DNA of 64,000 nucleotides from Collinsella tanakaei (GTDB lineage: Bacteria > Actinomycetota > Coriobacteriia > Coriobacteriales > Coriobacteriaceae): the NCBI RefSeq assembly GCF_021531055.1, contig NZ_JADYTL010000007.1, positions 1 to 64,000 of the forward strand. Direction: 5' to 3'. Below, in pieces: positions 53,247 through 63,778 of this stretch (positions are counted from its first letter, which is position 1; each line of letters opens with the position of its first letter). The notes beneath the pieces were generated by a model. That model was not told the origin of the DNA. It saw only the letters and a list, made by a program, of their open reading frames with translations, and ran no database searches. The translations under genes and the position numbers were made by a program.

Positions 53247-53573
53247 ATGATGATGGAGATCGACGAGCTCACGTTCGACGCGCAGGGGCTCATCCCGTGC
53301 GTCGTGCAGCAGTACGACACGGGCGAGGTGCTCATGGTGGCGTGGATGAACGCCGAGTCCGTGCGCCTCACGCTCGAGACGGGCACTACTTGGTTTTGGA
53401 GCCGTAGCCGCCAGGAGCTGTGGAACAAGGGCGCGACGAGCGGCAACATGCAGCGGCTGCGCGAGCTGCGCGTGGACTGCGACGCCGACACGCTGCTCGC
53501 CCTCGTGGACTCGCCCGGCCCCGCCTGCCACACCGGCAACCGCACCTGCTTCTTCCGCACCCTGGGAAAATAG
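53247..53573 (+). CDS. hisI: Phosphoribosyl-AMP cyclohydrolase
   Basis: Opens the adenine ring of PR-AMP. About 108 aa, monofunctional. Zinc/metal motifs: [25 protein letters not shown] and the [11 protein letters not shown] segment. Three successive ATGs (53247, 53250, 53253) follow AGGGAAGGG; the third has the best spacing. The final Gly-Lys-stop (GGA AAA TAG) is the start of a GGGAAAATAGGG repeat, so the true C-terminus may have been altered. Confidence 0.93.
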   Translation: MMMEIDELTFDAQGLIPCVVQQYDTGEVLMVAWMNAESVRLTLETGTTWFWSRSRQELWNKGATSGNMQRLRELRVDCDADTLLALVDSPGPACHTGNRTCFFRTLGK

Positions 53574-53623
53574 GGACAGTCCCCATTTTCCCGCGGGAAA
53601 ATGGGGACTGTCCCTATTTTTCC
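53564..53623. repeat. Two tandem GGGAAAATAGGGAC palindromes between hisI and hisE
   Basis: 53564-53592 and 53595-53623 are two copies in the same orientation, GGGAAAATAGGGACAGTCCC... and GGGAAAATGGGGACTGTCCC..., separated by GC. The first encodes the hisI stop; the second ends three bases before the AGGAAAGG ribosome site of hisE. Confidence 0.93.
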
Positions 53624-53639
53624 AGGAAAGGATCGCATC

Positions 53640-53957
53640 ATGGGTGTTCGCACCGCCAACGTAACCGACGGCAACATCGGGGAGACCCTGACCGGGCTCG
53701 CCGCGGTCATACACGGTCGCCGCGAGGCGTCGCCGGAGACCTCCTACACGGCAAAGCTTCTGCAGGGCGAGGCCGACAGCCTGCTCAAGAAGCTCGCCGA
53801 GGAGGCGAGTGAGGTCATTATGGCCTGCAAGGACGACGATCACGATCACATCCGCTACGAGGCGGCGGACCTCGTCTACCACCTGATGGTGACGCTCGAG
53901 CGCTACGGCATCACCCTCGAGGAGCTCGCCGGCGAGCTCGACGCGCGCCATCGTTAG
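53640..53957 (+). CDS. hisE: Phosphoribosyl-ATP pyrophosphatase
   Basis: Hydrolyses PR-ATP to PR-AMP. 105 aa all-alpha MazG-like protein with the metal-binding KLAEEASEVIMACKDDDHDH and YEAADLVYHLMVTL segments. ATG at 53640 with AGGAAAGG. Last gene of the operon hisZG-D-C-B-H-A-F-I-E; separate from hisI, with repeats inserted between them. Confidence 0.95.
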   Translation: MGVRTANVTDGNIGETLTGLAAVIHGRREASPETSYTAKLLQGEADSLLKKLAEEASEVIMACKDDDHDHIRYEAADLVYHLMVTLERYGITLEELAGELDARHR

Positions 53958-53968
53958 GCGCCACATCG

Positions 53969-54001
53969 TCCATGTCGAGCATGTAGACATGTTGCACGAC
54001 A
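53969..54001. promoter_or_regulatory. Palindrome upstream of the LuxR-type gene
   Basis: CATGTCG and CGACATG arms with an inner CATGTAGACATG inverted repeat, 12 bases after the hisE stop and 110 bases before the LuxR-type gene. Could be an operator or terminator. Confidence 0.5.
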
Positions 54002-54111
54002 TGATCCATCTGCGGAAACGTCGAGAAAATCAAGCAGCTGCACGACAGACCGAATCGCGTCGATAGGGAATAATCTCCCATGTAGACAGGCGCCGGACAA
54101 GGAGGTCGACT

Positions 54112-54546
54112 GTGCTCCCCAAAGGATTCGAGTGGGTCATCGTCAGCGTCGTGCTGCTTTTTCGCGTTATCCTGCCGATCGCCATCGCGGTGCTGCTCAT
54201 CGTGTTCTTGGTCCGCAAGCTTCGCAAGCCGAAGGACGGGCCGGAATCTCCCGCGGCGCCGCGCGCAGCCGATGAGGGGCCTGCGGCGCCCTTGCAGCAG
54301 GCTGCTCCATCGCAAGGTGTTGCAAAGCGCATCGATCGCCTGCTCGCCGAGCACAACCTGACCGACCGGGAGCGCGACATCCTGGTGGGCATCTATCAGG
54401 GCAAGACGCAGGCGCAGCTCGCCGAGGAGCTCTTCCTGTCGCGCTCGACGATCGGCACGTACTGCACGCGCGCCTACGAAAAGCTCGGTGTTTCCTCCAA
54501 GGATGAGGCACTTGAAGCCTTGCGCCGCGCCGCCGAGCAGCAATAA
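54112..54546 (+). CDS. Membrane-anchored LuxR-type helix-turn-helix protein
   Basis: 144 aa from a GTG with a perfect AAGGAGG. One hydrophobic helix near the N-terminus (WVIVSVVLLFRVILPIAIAV), a Pro/Ala-rich linker and a C-terminal LuxR (GerE-like) DNA-binding domain at ~75-140 (LTDRERDILVGIYQGKTQAQ, LAEELFLSRSTIGTYCTRAY). There is no receiver domain. Probably a membrane-associated transcription regulator. Upstream palindrome at 53969; downstream is a Spx-like gene. Confidence 0.88.
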   Translation: MLPKGFEWVIVSVVLLFRVILPIAIAVLLIVFLVRKLRKPKDGPESPAAPRAADEGPAAPLQQAAPSQGVAKRIDRLLAEHNLTDRERDILVGIYQGKTQAQLAEELFLSRSTIGTYCTRAYEKLGVSSKDEALEALRRAAEQQ

Positions 54547-54609
54547 GCGCGTCCGCGTGCGTGGTACAATCGCCGCGAGATCTATATGCGGCGCGAGAAA
54601 GGCCAGCGC

Positions 54610-54990
54610 ATGTCCGTCCTGTTTATCGAATACCCTAAGTGCTCGACCTGTAAGAAGGCCAAGAAGTGGTTGGATGAGCACGGCGTCGAGTACATCGACC
54701 GCCATATCGTGGAGGACAATCCGCGCGCCGACGAGCTCGCCGCATGGCAGCAGCGCTCCGGCTTGCCCGTCCGGCGTTTCTTCAACACGAGCGGCATGAA
54801 GTACCGTGAGCTCGGCATCAAGGCCAAGCTGGATGCCGGCATGTCCGACGACGAGGCGTTCGATCTGCTTGCGACCGACGGTATGCTCGTGAAGCGCCCC
54901 CTTGTGGTGACCGACGACGCGGTGCTCGTCGGCTTCAAGGAGGAGGCGTGGGCCGAGACCCTGCTGCAGGAGGGCCTTTGCCGCGACTGA
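54610..54990 (+). CDS. ArsC/Spx-family protein
   Basis: 126 aa of the arsenate reductase/Spx/MgsR superfamily: the redox CxxC is in YPKCSTCKKAKKWLDEHG, the RxxxNTSG-like FFNTSGMKYRELG and the LVKRPLVVTDD motifs are typical. May be a thiol-stress regulator or reductase; assignment between Spx-type and YffB-type is not possible from sequence alone. Start at 54610 (GAAAGGCC upstream); the ATG at 54586 lacks a site. Confidence 0.88.
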   Translation: MSVLFIEYPKCSTCKKAKKWLDEHGVEYIDRHIVEDNPRADELAAWQQRSGLPVRRFFNTSGMKYRELGIKAKLDAGMSDDEAFDLLATDGMLVKRPLVVTDDAVLVGFKEEAWAETLLQEGLCRD

Positions 54991-55023
54991 GCGACGACGG
55001 CGTCGCCCAAGACCCCGTTTTCC

Positions 55024-55151
55024 CGTTTACGGTTCGGTTCGGGAGCGGGTGCGCGAGTAGACTCGATTCGATTTGAAATAAAACCGCAGGTCAACGGATG
55101 GCGGGTGTCGAGGTGTACTCGGCACCCGCTCCATAAACCGAACCGTAAACG
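55024..55151. repeat. 128-bp imperfect palindrome
   Basis: The left arm CGTTTACGGTTCGGTT, GGAGCGGGTGC and CGAGTA finds near-perfect complements on the right (TACTCG, GCACCCGCTCC, AACCGAACCGTAAACG). Arms are ~45 bases around an AT-richer centre. It lies between convergent genes (Spx-like and the membrane protein at 55222) and looks like a second MITE-type or terminator element. No other copy is in the window. Confidence 0.85.
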
Positions 55152-55221
55152 AGCTTTTGCGCCGGGTGATGCGAAAGGGGTCCAAAATCGGGCTCAACCC
55201 GGAGCAACGCGTCGCGAATGC

Positions 55222-55650
55222 CTACAGAATGCCGAGCTTCATCAGGTAGAGCACGTAGCCGACGGCCATGACCGTGTTGGCGACGACGCAGATGAAGCCC
55301 AAAACCCTGCCGGCGGTGATCATGCGCGGGTACGGCGCGTGCTGACGCTTCGCCATGGTGCCCAAGACGATGGCGACGATGCCTGCCACGATGCTCAAGA
55401 TCCAGCTGACGAACAGCGCGAGGATGACGCCGACGATACCGAAGATCGCCGTGGCGACCGAGAGGCCGGGGTTGCCGAGAGCCTCATCGGCATCGATGCC
55501 CTCGTCGGCATCGGAAGGGGAGACGCCGTTTCCGGGAGCGCTGTCCCGCATCGCATCGGGTTCGGGCGCGCTTGCAGTGGGTGCGGTCGCCTCCGCCTCG
55601 ATGTCGCCGTCGGTGTTCAGATCGATATCGTCGCTATGGTCACGTGCCAT
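55222..55650 (-). CDS. Small membrane protein with acidic N-terminal region
   Basis: 142 aa. ATG at 55650 with GTGGAGGAACC. Residues 1-~60 are acidic and disordered; three hydrophobic segments follow: LSVATAIFGIVGVILALFV, LSIVAGIVAIVLGTMA and LGFICVVANTVMAVGYVLYL. The IVAIVLG..AKRQHAPYPR pattern resembles DUF4190-type proteins. Function unknown. Divergent from larB. Confidence 0.82.
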   Translation of the reverse strand: MARDHSDDIDLNTDGDIEAEATAPTASAPEPDAMRDSAPGNGVSPSDADEGIDADEALGNPGLSVATAIFGIVGVILALFVSWILSIVAGIVAIVLGTMAKRQHAPYPRMITAGRVLGFICVVANTVMAVGYVLYLMKLGIL

Positions 55651-55862
55651 GGTTCCTCCACAGGGGTCGAGTGGGTCGGGCGGCGCGGTCGCCGCCGTGT
55701 CGCGCGCATCCGTGCGGTCCGCGCGGTTTTTGCAGCAGGATACTCGCTTTTTCGCCCGCGTGTGCGCAGCCCGTGTGGAATCGGTTCTGCATGCCATGGC
55801 TTGGAGCGCATCATATGGGGTATCGTCAAAGACGGACGACTATGTGCAGGGCAGGAGGTCTT

Positions 55863-56627
55863 ATGGACGCATCCGATCTTGAGGAGCTGGCGCGCGCCGT
55901 CGCCGCGGGCGACCTGACGCCGCATGAGCTTGTCGAGCGCGTGCATACGGAGTCGGTGGTCGATTTGGGCTACGCGCAGGTCGACGCCGCGCGGGGCGTG
56001 CGCACGGGCGTGTCCGAGGTCATCTACGGAGCCGGTAAGACGGCCGAGCAGATCGCGGGCATCGTCGCGGCGATGAGAGACGCCGGGCAGCGGCGCGTGC
56101 TGATCACGCGGCTCGATGCCGATAAGGCCGTCGCCGTGGCGCAGCTGGGCTGCGATATGGCCTATCACGAGGATGCCTGTGCCGGTGTCGTCGGCGAGCT
56201 GCCCGAGCCCGACGGCAACGGCGAGATCCTCGTGCTGACCGCCGGGACGAGCGATGCGTCGGTCGCCGCGGAGGCAGCCCTCACCGCGCGTTTCCTCGGC
56301 AACCGCGTGACCTGCGTGAACGATGCGGGCGTGGCGGGAATCCATCGGCTGCTGCGTCATGGGGAGCAGATCGCCCGCGCCCAGGTGATCATCGCGATCG
56401 CCGGCATGGAGGGTGCGCTTCCCTCCGTCGTGGGCGGGCTTGCCGCGTGCCCGGTCATCGCCGTGCCCACGAGCGTGGGGTACGGCGCCAACCTGGGCGG
56501 GCTCACGGCGCTGCTCGCCATGGTCAACAGCTGCGCGAGCGGCGTGTCCGTGGTGAATATCGACAACGGGTTCGGTGCGGCGTACCAGGCGTCGCTCATC
56601 AACCATCTTCCGGGCAAGGAGGCCTAG
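55863..56627 (+). CDS. larB: Nickel-pincer cofactor biosynthesis protein LarB
   Basis: Carboxylates and hydrolyses nicotinic acid adenine dinucleotide to pyridinium-3,5-biscarboxylic acid mononucleotide. 254 aa with a PurE-like C-terminal half (LVLTAGTSDASVAAEAALTA) and the family motifs AQVDAARGVRTGVSEVIYG and GLTALLAMVNSCASGVSVVN. ATG at 55863 with GCAGGAGG. Followed six bases later by larC. larE and larA are not in the window. Confidence 0.94.
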   Translation: MDASDLEELARAVAAGDLTPHELVERVHTESVVDLGYAQVDAARGVRTGVSEVIYGAGKTAEQIAGIVAAMRDAGQRRVLITRLDADKAVAVAQLGCDMAYHEDACAGVVGELPEPDGNGEILVLTAGTSDASVAAEAALTARFLGNRVTCVNDAGVAGIHRLLRHGEQIARAQVIIAIAGMEGALPSVVGGLAACPVIAVPTSVGYGANLGGLTALLAMVNSCASGVSVVNIDNGFGAAYQASLINHLPGKEA

Positions 56628-56633
56628 GATCCC

Positions 56634-58079
<1,446 letters not shown>

Positions 58080-58207
58080 GCGGACGGCGCGTCCGATCCG
58101 CCGGCCTGCGTCCTCGCCGCCATCATGCGCGCCCCGCCATCGGGGGTACAATGGCCGCGGGCGTCCGCATGGGCGCCGTTCGTCAACGTAGGGCGGGGTG
58201 AGCTGAG

Positions 58208-58576
58208 ATGTCGGTTTTGCAGAGGGCCTTCAAGGCGTTGAGCGTGTTGGCGATCGTCGGCGCGGTCGACCTGAGCATCACCGCGCGCGTGCTCTCCACC
58301 TCGGGGACCTCGATGGAACCCCTGCAGGTCGTGAGCATCGTGCTGTCCGTCGCCTTCTCGCTCATCTTAGGGATCGCGGGGCTCAAGACCGCGGGCGAGC
58401 CGCGTCGAGTTGCCAAGCTCTTCCTGGTCACCGTGCTCGCGCTGTGGGCGAACGCATGCGATATCCTGTTGCTGGTGCTGGAGGGGGAGTTCATCTTCTC
58501 CGTCGTCATGAACGCGCTGATCGTGGCGGCCTACGCCTACGTCGCCTACCGCGTGCGTCGCGAGCCGTCTCGCTAG
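58208..58576 (+). CDS. Small integral membrane protein
   Basis: 122 aa with four hydrophobic segments (LSVLAIVGAVDLSITA, VVSIVLSVAFSLILGIAGL, LFLVTVLALWANACDILLLV, FIFSVVMNALIVAAYAYVAY) and a basic C-terminus. No known domain recognised. ATG with GGGGTGAGC upstream. Lies between larC and yfcE with its own gaps of 128 and 78 bases. Confidence 0.8.
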   Translation: MSVLQRAFKALSVLAIVGAVDLSITARVLSTSGTSMEPLQVVSIVLSVAFSLILGIAGLKTAGEPRRVAKLFLVTVLALWANACDILLLVLEGEFIFSVVMNALIVAAYAYVAYRVRREPSR

Positions 58577-58654
58577 CGCGAACGCGCGCAGCACGCGGCC
58601 GAACGGCGCGGCCGCGCCCTGTCCGATGTTGGAAACCATACGAAGGGAAGACCG

Positions 58655-59224
58655 ATGAAATTCCTGATCGCATCCGATATCCACGGTTCGGCCTACTGGG
58701 CCGGCCGCCTCATGGACGCCGTCGAATTCGAGGCGCCCGACCGCATCATCCTGCTGGGCGACCTACTCTATCACGGCCCGCGCAACGACCTGCCGCGCGA
58801 CTACGCGCCCAAGCGCGTGATCCCGCTGCTCAACGACCTTGCGGCGACAGGCCGCCTCATCGCCGTGCGCGGCAACTGCGAGGCCGAGGTCGACCAGATG
58901 GTGCTCGGTTTCCCCTGCATGGCGGACAGCGCGACCGTGATGGATCCCGACGGCCGCCAGCTGTTCTGCACGCACGGGCACGTGTTCGGCGCGGGGTTCC
59001 ACAACAGCGTGGACAATCTACCGCAGCTGCCCGAGGGCTCGGCGATCGTGTACGGCCACACGCACGTCAAGGTGAACGAGGCCGTGCCGGGCTCGCCGTC
59101 GATCTGGGCGTTCAACCCGGGCAGCGTGTCCATCCCCAAGGATGGGACGCACAGCTACGGCATCTACGAGAGCGGGCTTTCCGTGGCGGAGGCGTTCCGC
59201 CACGTGGTGCTCGAGGAGGAGTAG
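58655..59224 (+). CDS. yfcE: YfcE-family metallophosphoesterase
   Basis: 189 aa calcineurin-like phosphodiesterase. Metal-binding motifs: SDIHGS (residues ~8-13), LLGDLLYHGPRN, VRGNCE and the CTHGHVFG, YGHTHVK histidines. Family members hydrolyse model phosphodiesters; physiological substrate unknown. Start behind GAAGGGAAGACCG. Two bases before mazG, so the pair is coupled. Confidence 0.93.
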   Translation: MKFLIASDIHGSAYWAGRLMDAVEFEAPDRIILLGDLLYHGPRNDLPRDYAPKRVIPLLNDLAATGRLIAVRGNCEAEVDQMVLGFPCMADSATVMDPDGRQLFCTHGHVFGAGFHNSVDNLPQLPEGSAIVYGHTHVKVNEAVPGSPSIWAFNPGSVSIPKDGTHSYGIYESGLSVAEAFRHVVLEEE

Positions 59225-59226
59225 CC

Positions 59227-60072
59227 ATGGCGAACGCGAACGAAGGCGCGGGACGCGACCTGTCGACGCTCGTCGATGCCCGCGAGGAGCTGCAATCGCT
59301 CGTGCAGACCATCTGGCGTCTGCGTCAGCCCGACGGGTGCCCGTGGGATCGCAAGCAGACGCATGCGAGCATCGCGAAGAACATGATCGAGGAGGCCTAC
59401 GAGGCCGTCGATTGCATCGAGGACGACGATATCGCGCATTTGCGTGAGGAGCTGGGCGACGTGCTCATGCAGGTGGTGCTGCACGCGCAGATCGCGGCCG
59501 ATGCGGGCGAGTTCACCATGGCCGACGTGGCACGCGACATCGACGAGAAGCTGATCCGGCGCCATCCCCATGTGTTCGGCGAGCATGCGGCGGCAAGCGA
59601 TGCCGACGAGGTCCTCGATATCTGGGATCAGGTCAAGCTTGCCGAGAAGGAGGCGCGCGACGCCGATGCGGCTGCCGCCGAGGAGCGTCCCGCCGGCCTG
59701 CTCGACGGCGTGCCGCGTTCGCTGCCCGCGCTCATGCAGGCGCAGAAGGTTTCGCGCAAGGCCGCGGCCGTCGGGTTCGAGTGGGATACGGTCGCCGACG
59801 TATGGGGCAAGGTCGCCGAGGAGCGCGCCGAGTTCGAGCGCGAGGAGCCGGGAAGCGACGCGCGGGAGATGGAGTTCGGCGATCTGCTGTTCGCGCTGGT
59901 CAACGTGGCACGCAAGGAGGGCATCGACGCCGAGAGCGCCCTGCGTGCCAGCACCGCCAAGTTCCGAGCGCGCTGGGCCGCCATGGAGGACGTCGCGTTC
60001 GAGCGGGGTATTGCGCTCGAGAGTCTCTCCACCGCCGAGCTCAACGAGCTGTGGGACGACATCAAACACTGA
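59227..60072 (+). CDS. mazG: Nucleoside triphosphate pyrophosphohydrolase MazG
   Basis: Removes pyrophosphate from (aberrant) NTPs. 281 aa with two MazG domains: residues ~20-130 (LRQPDGCPWDRKQTHASI, EEAYEAVDCIEDDD, LREELGDVLMQVVLHA) and ~170-270 (VGFEWDTVADVWGKVAEE, MEFGDLLFALVNVARKEG). Shared operon with yfcE (GAGGAGGAGTAGCC start region). Sits upstream of eno, with a 200-base gap holding the eno promoter. Confidence 0.95.
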   Translation: MANANEGAGRDLSTLVDAREELQSLVQTIWRLRQPDGCPWDRKQTHASIAKNMIEEAYEAVDCIEDDDIAHLREELGDVLMQVVLHAQIAADAGEFTMADVARDIDEKLIRRHPHVFGEHAAASDADEVLDIWDQVKLAEKEARDADAAAAEERPAGLLDGVPRSLPALMQAQKVSRKAAAVGFEWDTVADVWGKVAEERAEFEREEPGSDAREMEFGDLLFALVNVARKEGIDAESALRASTAKFRARWAAMEDVAFERGIALESLSTAELNELWDDIKH

Positions 60073-60258
60073 CATGATGCGGGGCGGTCGTCCGCCGGGG
60101 ACATCCGCCTCCTATGCGCGCGTGCACGGGAAGCCTGCGCCCGCGCGCTGTCGAGCGCTGTGAACCGGTCCCCAACACACGTGCATAGAGTCCTGAAAAG
60201 CGGGCATACTGTATAAAGTTTGCTTTGGATAACCTATTGCCAAGGCAGTGTGCTCTAG

Positions 60259-61563
<1,305 letters not shown>

Positions 61564-61827
61564 CCGTTGAACGCGGGACCTCGGCATGATGCTTCAGAGG
61601 TCTCGTCCGGCATGTGCCGCGTGGCGCTGACGCATGCCGCCAACTCGCTTTCCCTCCTTCGCGCGGCGCCGGGGCACGATCGCCTCGGCGCCGCGCCGCA
61701 TGCGACGGACGCGTCGAAGGCGTGCGTCTTTCGCGTGCTTGCGAACCGCCGCCGTCGCGGCCGCGGCCGCGTGGTATAACTGAATGCAACGATAAGCGCA
61801 CACGAACCTCAACCATACAAGGCGCCC

Positions 61828-62664
61828 ATGAACGATTACCGAAACAATCCCGTGCCGTTGGCATCGGCACGTCGCCGCGACGACGTCGTGCGACGCGCCC
61901 AGGCACCCGCATACGCCGGGGCGACCGCCGCACTTGCCGGCGCCGGCCCCCGTCCGCTCACGCCGCAGCGCCGTGCCCCCGAGTACGATCGGGACTCGCC
62001 GATACGGACCGGCCGTCCATCGTCTCCGGGCCGATTCCGTGCGGAAGATCGACGCGGCGTGCGACCCGATTCGCCTCGGGGGCGCATGCGGGCAGATGGG
62101 CGTTCCGAGCGACGAGAAACGGATCGCACCCGCTTCGGGTCCGGTCGCGGCGCCTCAAGATTCATGAGATACGCCGCGGACAGCAAGTTCATCCAGGCGA
62201 TCTACTCCTTTGTCACGGGACCCACGAGGGCGCTGTTCTACGCGCTGGTCATCGGTGCCGTGGCGATCGGGCTCTACCTGCCGATCCGCGACTTTTATGT
62301 CGCGTACCGCACGAACGATATCCTCACGCGCCAGGTGGCCGTGCGCGATTCGTACAACAGCGCCCTCCAGGACGAGGTGGACGGCTACCTCTCGCAGGAG
62401 GGGATCGAGCAGTCCGCGCGCAAGCTCGGCATGGTGCTTCCCGGCGAGACGCGCATCGAGGTCACCGGTCAGGACGACGCCGATGCGGATAAGGCATCCG
62501 GTGTGGGAAGCGGCAACGTCATGACGTCCGGCGAGGTCTCCGATGCCGAGCAGGCCGTCGCACAGGAGACGCCTTGGTACCTCTCCGTGCTCGACACGCT
62601 GTTCTTCTTCGATGGGGTCGAGGGCCAGACGACGTCCTCTACGGGAGAGTCCGCGGGAGAGTAG
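61828..62664 (+). CDS. FtsB/DivIC-like septum formation initiator protein
   Basis: 278 aa. Residues 1-~110 are Arg/Pro/Asp-rich and disordered. One membrane helix (~140-160; ALFYALVIGAVAIGLYLPI) is followed by a coiled-coil-like segment (DFYVAYRTNDILTRQVAVRD, SYNSALQDEVDGYLSQEGIE) with the family's LGMVLPGE motif, then an acidic tail. Member of the septum formation initiator family (bitopic divisome protein). Much longer N-terminus than FtsB of E. coli. Placed between eno and ppx, as in other actinobacteria. Confidence 0.88.
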   Translation: MNDYRNNPVPLASARRRDDVVRRAQAPAYAGATAALAGAGPRPLTPQRRAPEYDRDSPIRTGRPSSPGRFRAEDRRGVRPDSPRGRMRADGRSERRETDRTRFGSGRGASRFMRYAADSKFIQAIYSFVTGPTRALFYALVIGAVAIGLYLPIRDFYVAYRTNDILTRQVAVRDSYNSALQDEVDGYLSQEGIEQSARKLGMVLPGETRIEVTGQDDADADKASGVGSGNVMTSGEVSDAEQAVAQETPWYLSVLDTLFFFDGVEGQTTSSTGESAGE

Positions 62665-62674
62665 GGGAAGACGC

Positions 62675-63643
62675 ATGCTCGTCGCTGCAATCGATTTGGG
62701 AACGGTGTCGTCGCGTCTGTTGACGGCGCGTATCGAGGATGGGCGCGTGGTCGAATCCACCAAGCGCACGGTCATCACCGACCTGGGCGAGGGCGTCGAT
62801 GCGACGGGGCGCTTGAGCGATGCTGCAATCGCACGTGTGTACGAGGCGGTCGCGGGATTCGTCCGCGAGATTCGGGCGTTCGGGCCCGATGCCGTCTGCA
62901 CGACGCTGACGAGTGCCGCCCGCGATGCACAAAACGGCGAGGACCTGGTCGGCAAGCTGGCATCGCTCGGGCTTTGCCCGCAGGTGATTCCGGGCGAGAT
63001 CGAGGCGCGGCTGACGTTTTACGGTGTGGCGCACGACTTTTCCGGCGAGCGCATCGCCGTGGCCGATTCCGGCGGCGGCTCGACGGAGTTCGCGGTGGGT
63101 GCGTACACGCCGGGTATGCCGCTTGAGCTCGAAGGCGTTCGCTCGCTGAACATCGGCTGCCGCCGTGTGACCGACCGGTTTTTGGCGGGTGATCCGCCGG
63201 CGGCCGAGCAGATCGACGCGGCGTCCGCGTGGGCGCGCGACCAGTTCGAGACGTACTGGCGCACGTGTGCGTGCCGTCCCGACCGGCTCGTCGCGGTCGG
63301 CGGTACGGTGACGACGCTCGTGGCGATGGTCCACAAGCTCGCCGTATACGATTCGTCCTTCGTGCATCTACATGAGCTGTCGCTTGCCGACGTGCAGGCG
63401 TGCATCGACATGATGAGCTCGATTCCCGCCGACAAGATCGCGGAGCTGCCCGGCATCCAGCCGAAGCGCGCGCCGGTCATGCTCGGCGGCGCGGTGATCA
63501 TCCGCGAGCTGATGCGCGCCGGCGGTTATGAGGCGTTGACCGTGAGCGAGAACAGCCTGCTCGTGGGCATGGCCAACACGATCGGCGAGGTGCTGCGCGG
63601 CCAGATGCCCGTGATCGGCTGGACCCCCGAGCTCTCCCGTTAG
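62675..63643 (+). CDS. Exopolyphosphatase/GppA-family phosphatase
   Basis: 322 aa of the Ppx/GppA actin-like ATPase superfamily: VAAIDLGTVSSRLLTARIED at the start, TSAARDAQNGEDLV and VADSGGGSTEFAVGA phosphate loops, and the VGGTVTTLVAM, LGGAVIIRELMRA motifs. The short form lacking the C-terminal HD domain. Function: release of phosphate from polyphosphate or of pppGpp. ATG at 62675 with GGGGAAG upstream, ten bases after the previous stop. Confidence 0.9.
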   Translation: MLVAAIDLGTVSSRLLTARIEDGRVVESTKRTVITDLGEGVDATGRLSDAAIARVYEAVAGFVREIRAFGPDAVCTTLTSAARDAQNGEDLVGKLASLGLCPQVIPGEIEARLTFYGVAHDFSGERIAVADSGGGSTEFAVGAYTPGMPLELEGVRSLNIGCRRVTDRFLAGDPPAAEQIDAASAWARDQFETYWRTCACRPDRLVAVGGTVTTLVAMVHKLAVYDSSFVHLHELSLADVQACIDMMSSIPADKIAELPGIQPKRAPVMLGGAVIIRELMRAGGYEALTVSENSLLVGMANTIGEVLRGQMPVIGWTPELSR

Positions 63644-63693
63644 GCGGAGCTCCTCGCGCGCCGTCGCATCGACGTGCTACACTTAGCCACCAC

Positions 63694-63778
63694 GGGGGCG
63701 TGGCGGAATTGGCATACGCAGGAGACTTAAAATCTCTCGCCGTAAGGATTGAGGGTTCGAGTCCCTCCGCCCCTACCA
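63694..63778 (+). tRNA. tRNA-Leu (anticodon TAA)
   Basis: 85 nt with encoded CCA and a class II variable arm (CTCGCCGTAAGGATTGAG region). Acceptor GGGGGCG/CGCCCCT, anticodon loop CTTAAAA (TAA), T-loop GGTTCGAGTCC. Followed by a hairpin terminator and a duplicated 3' end. Confidence 0.94.
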
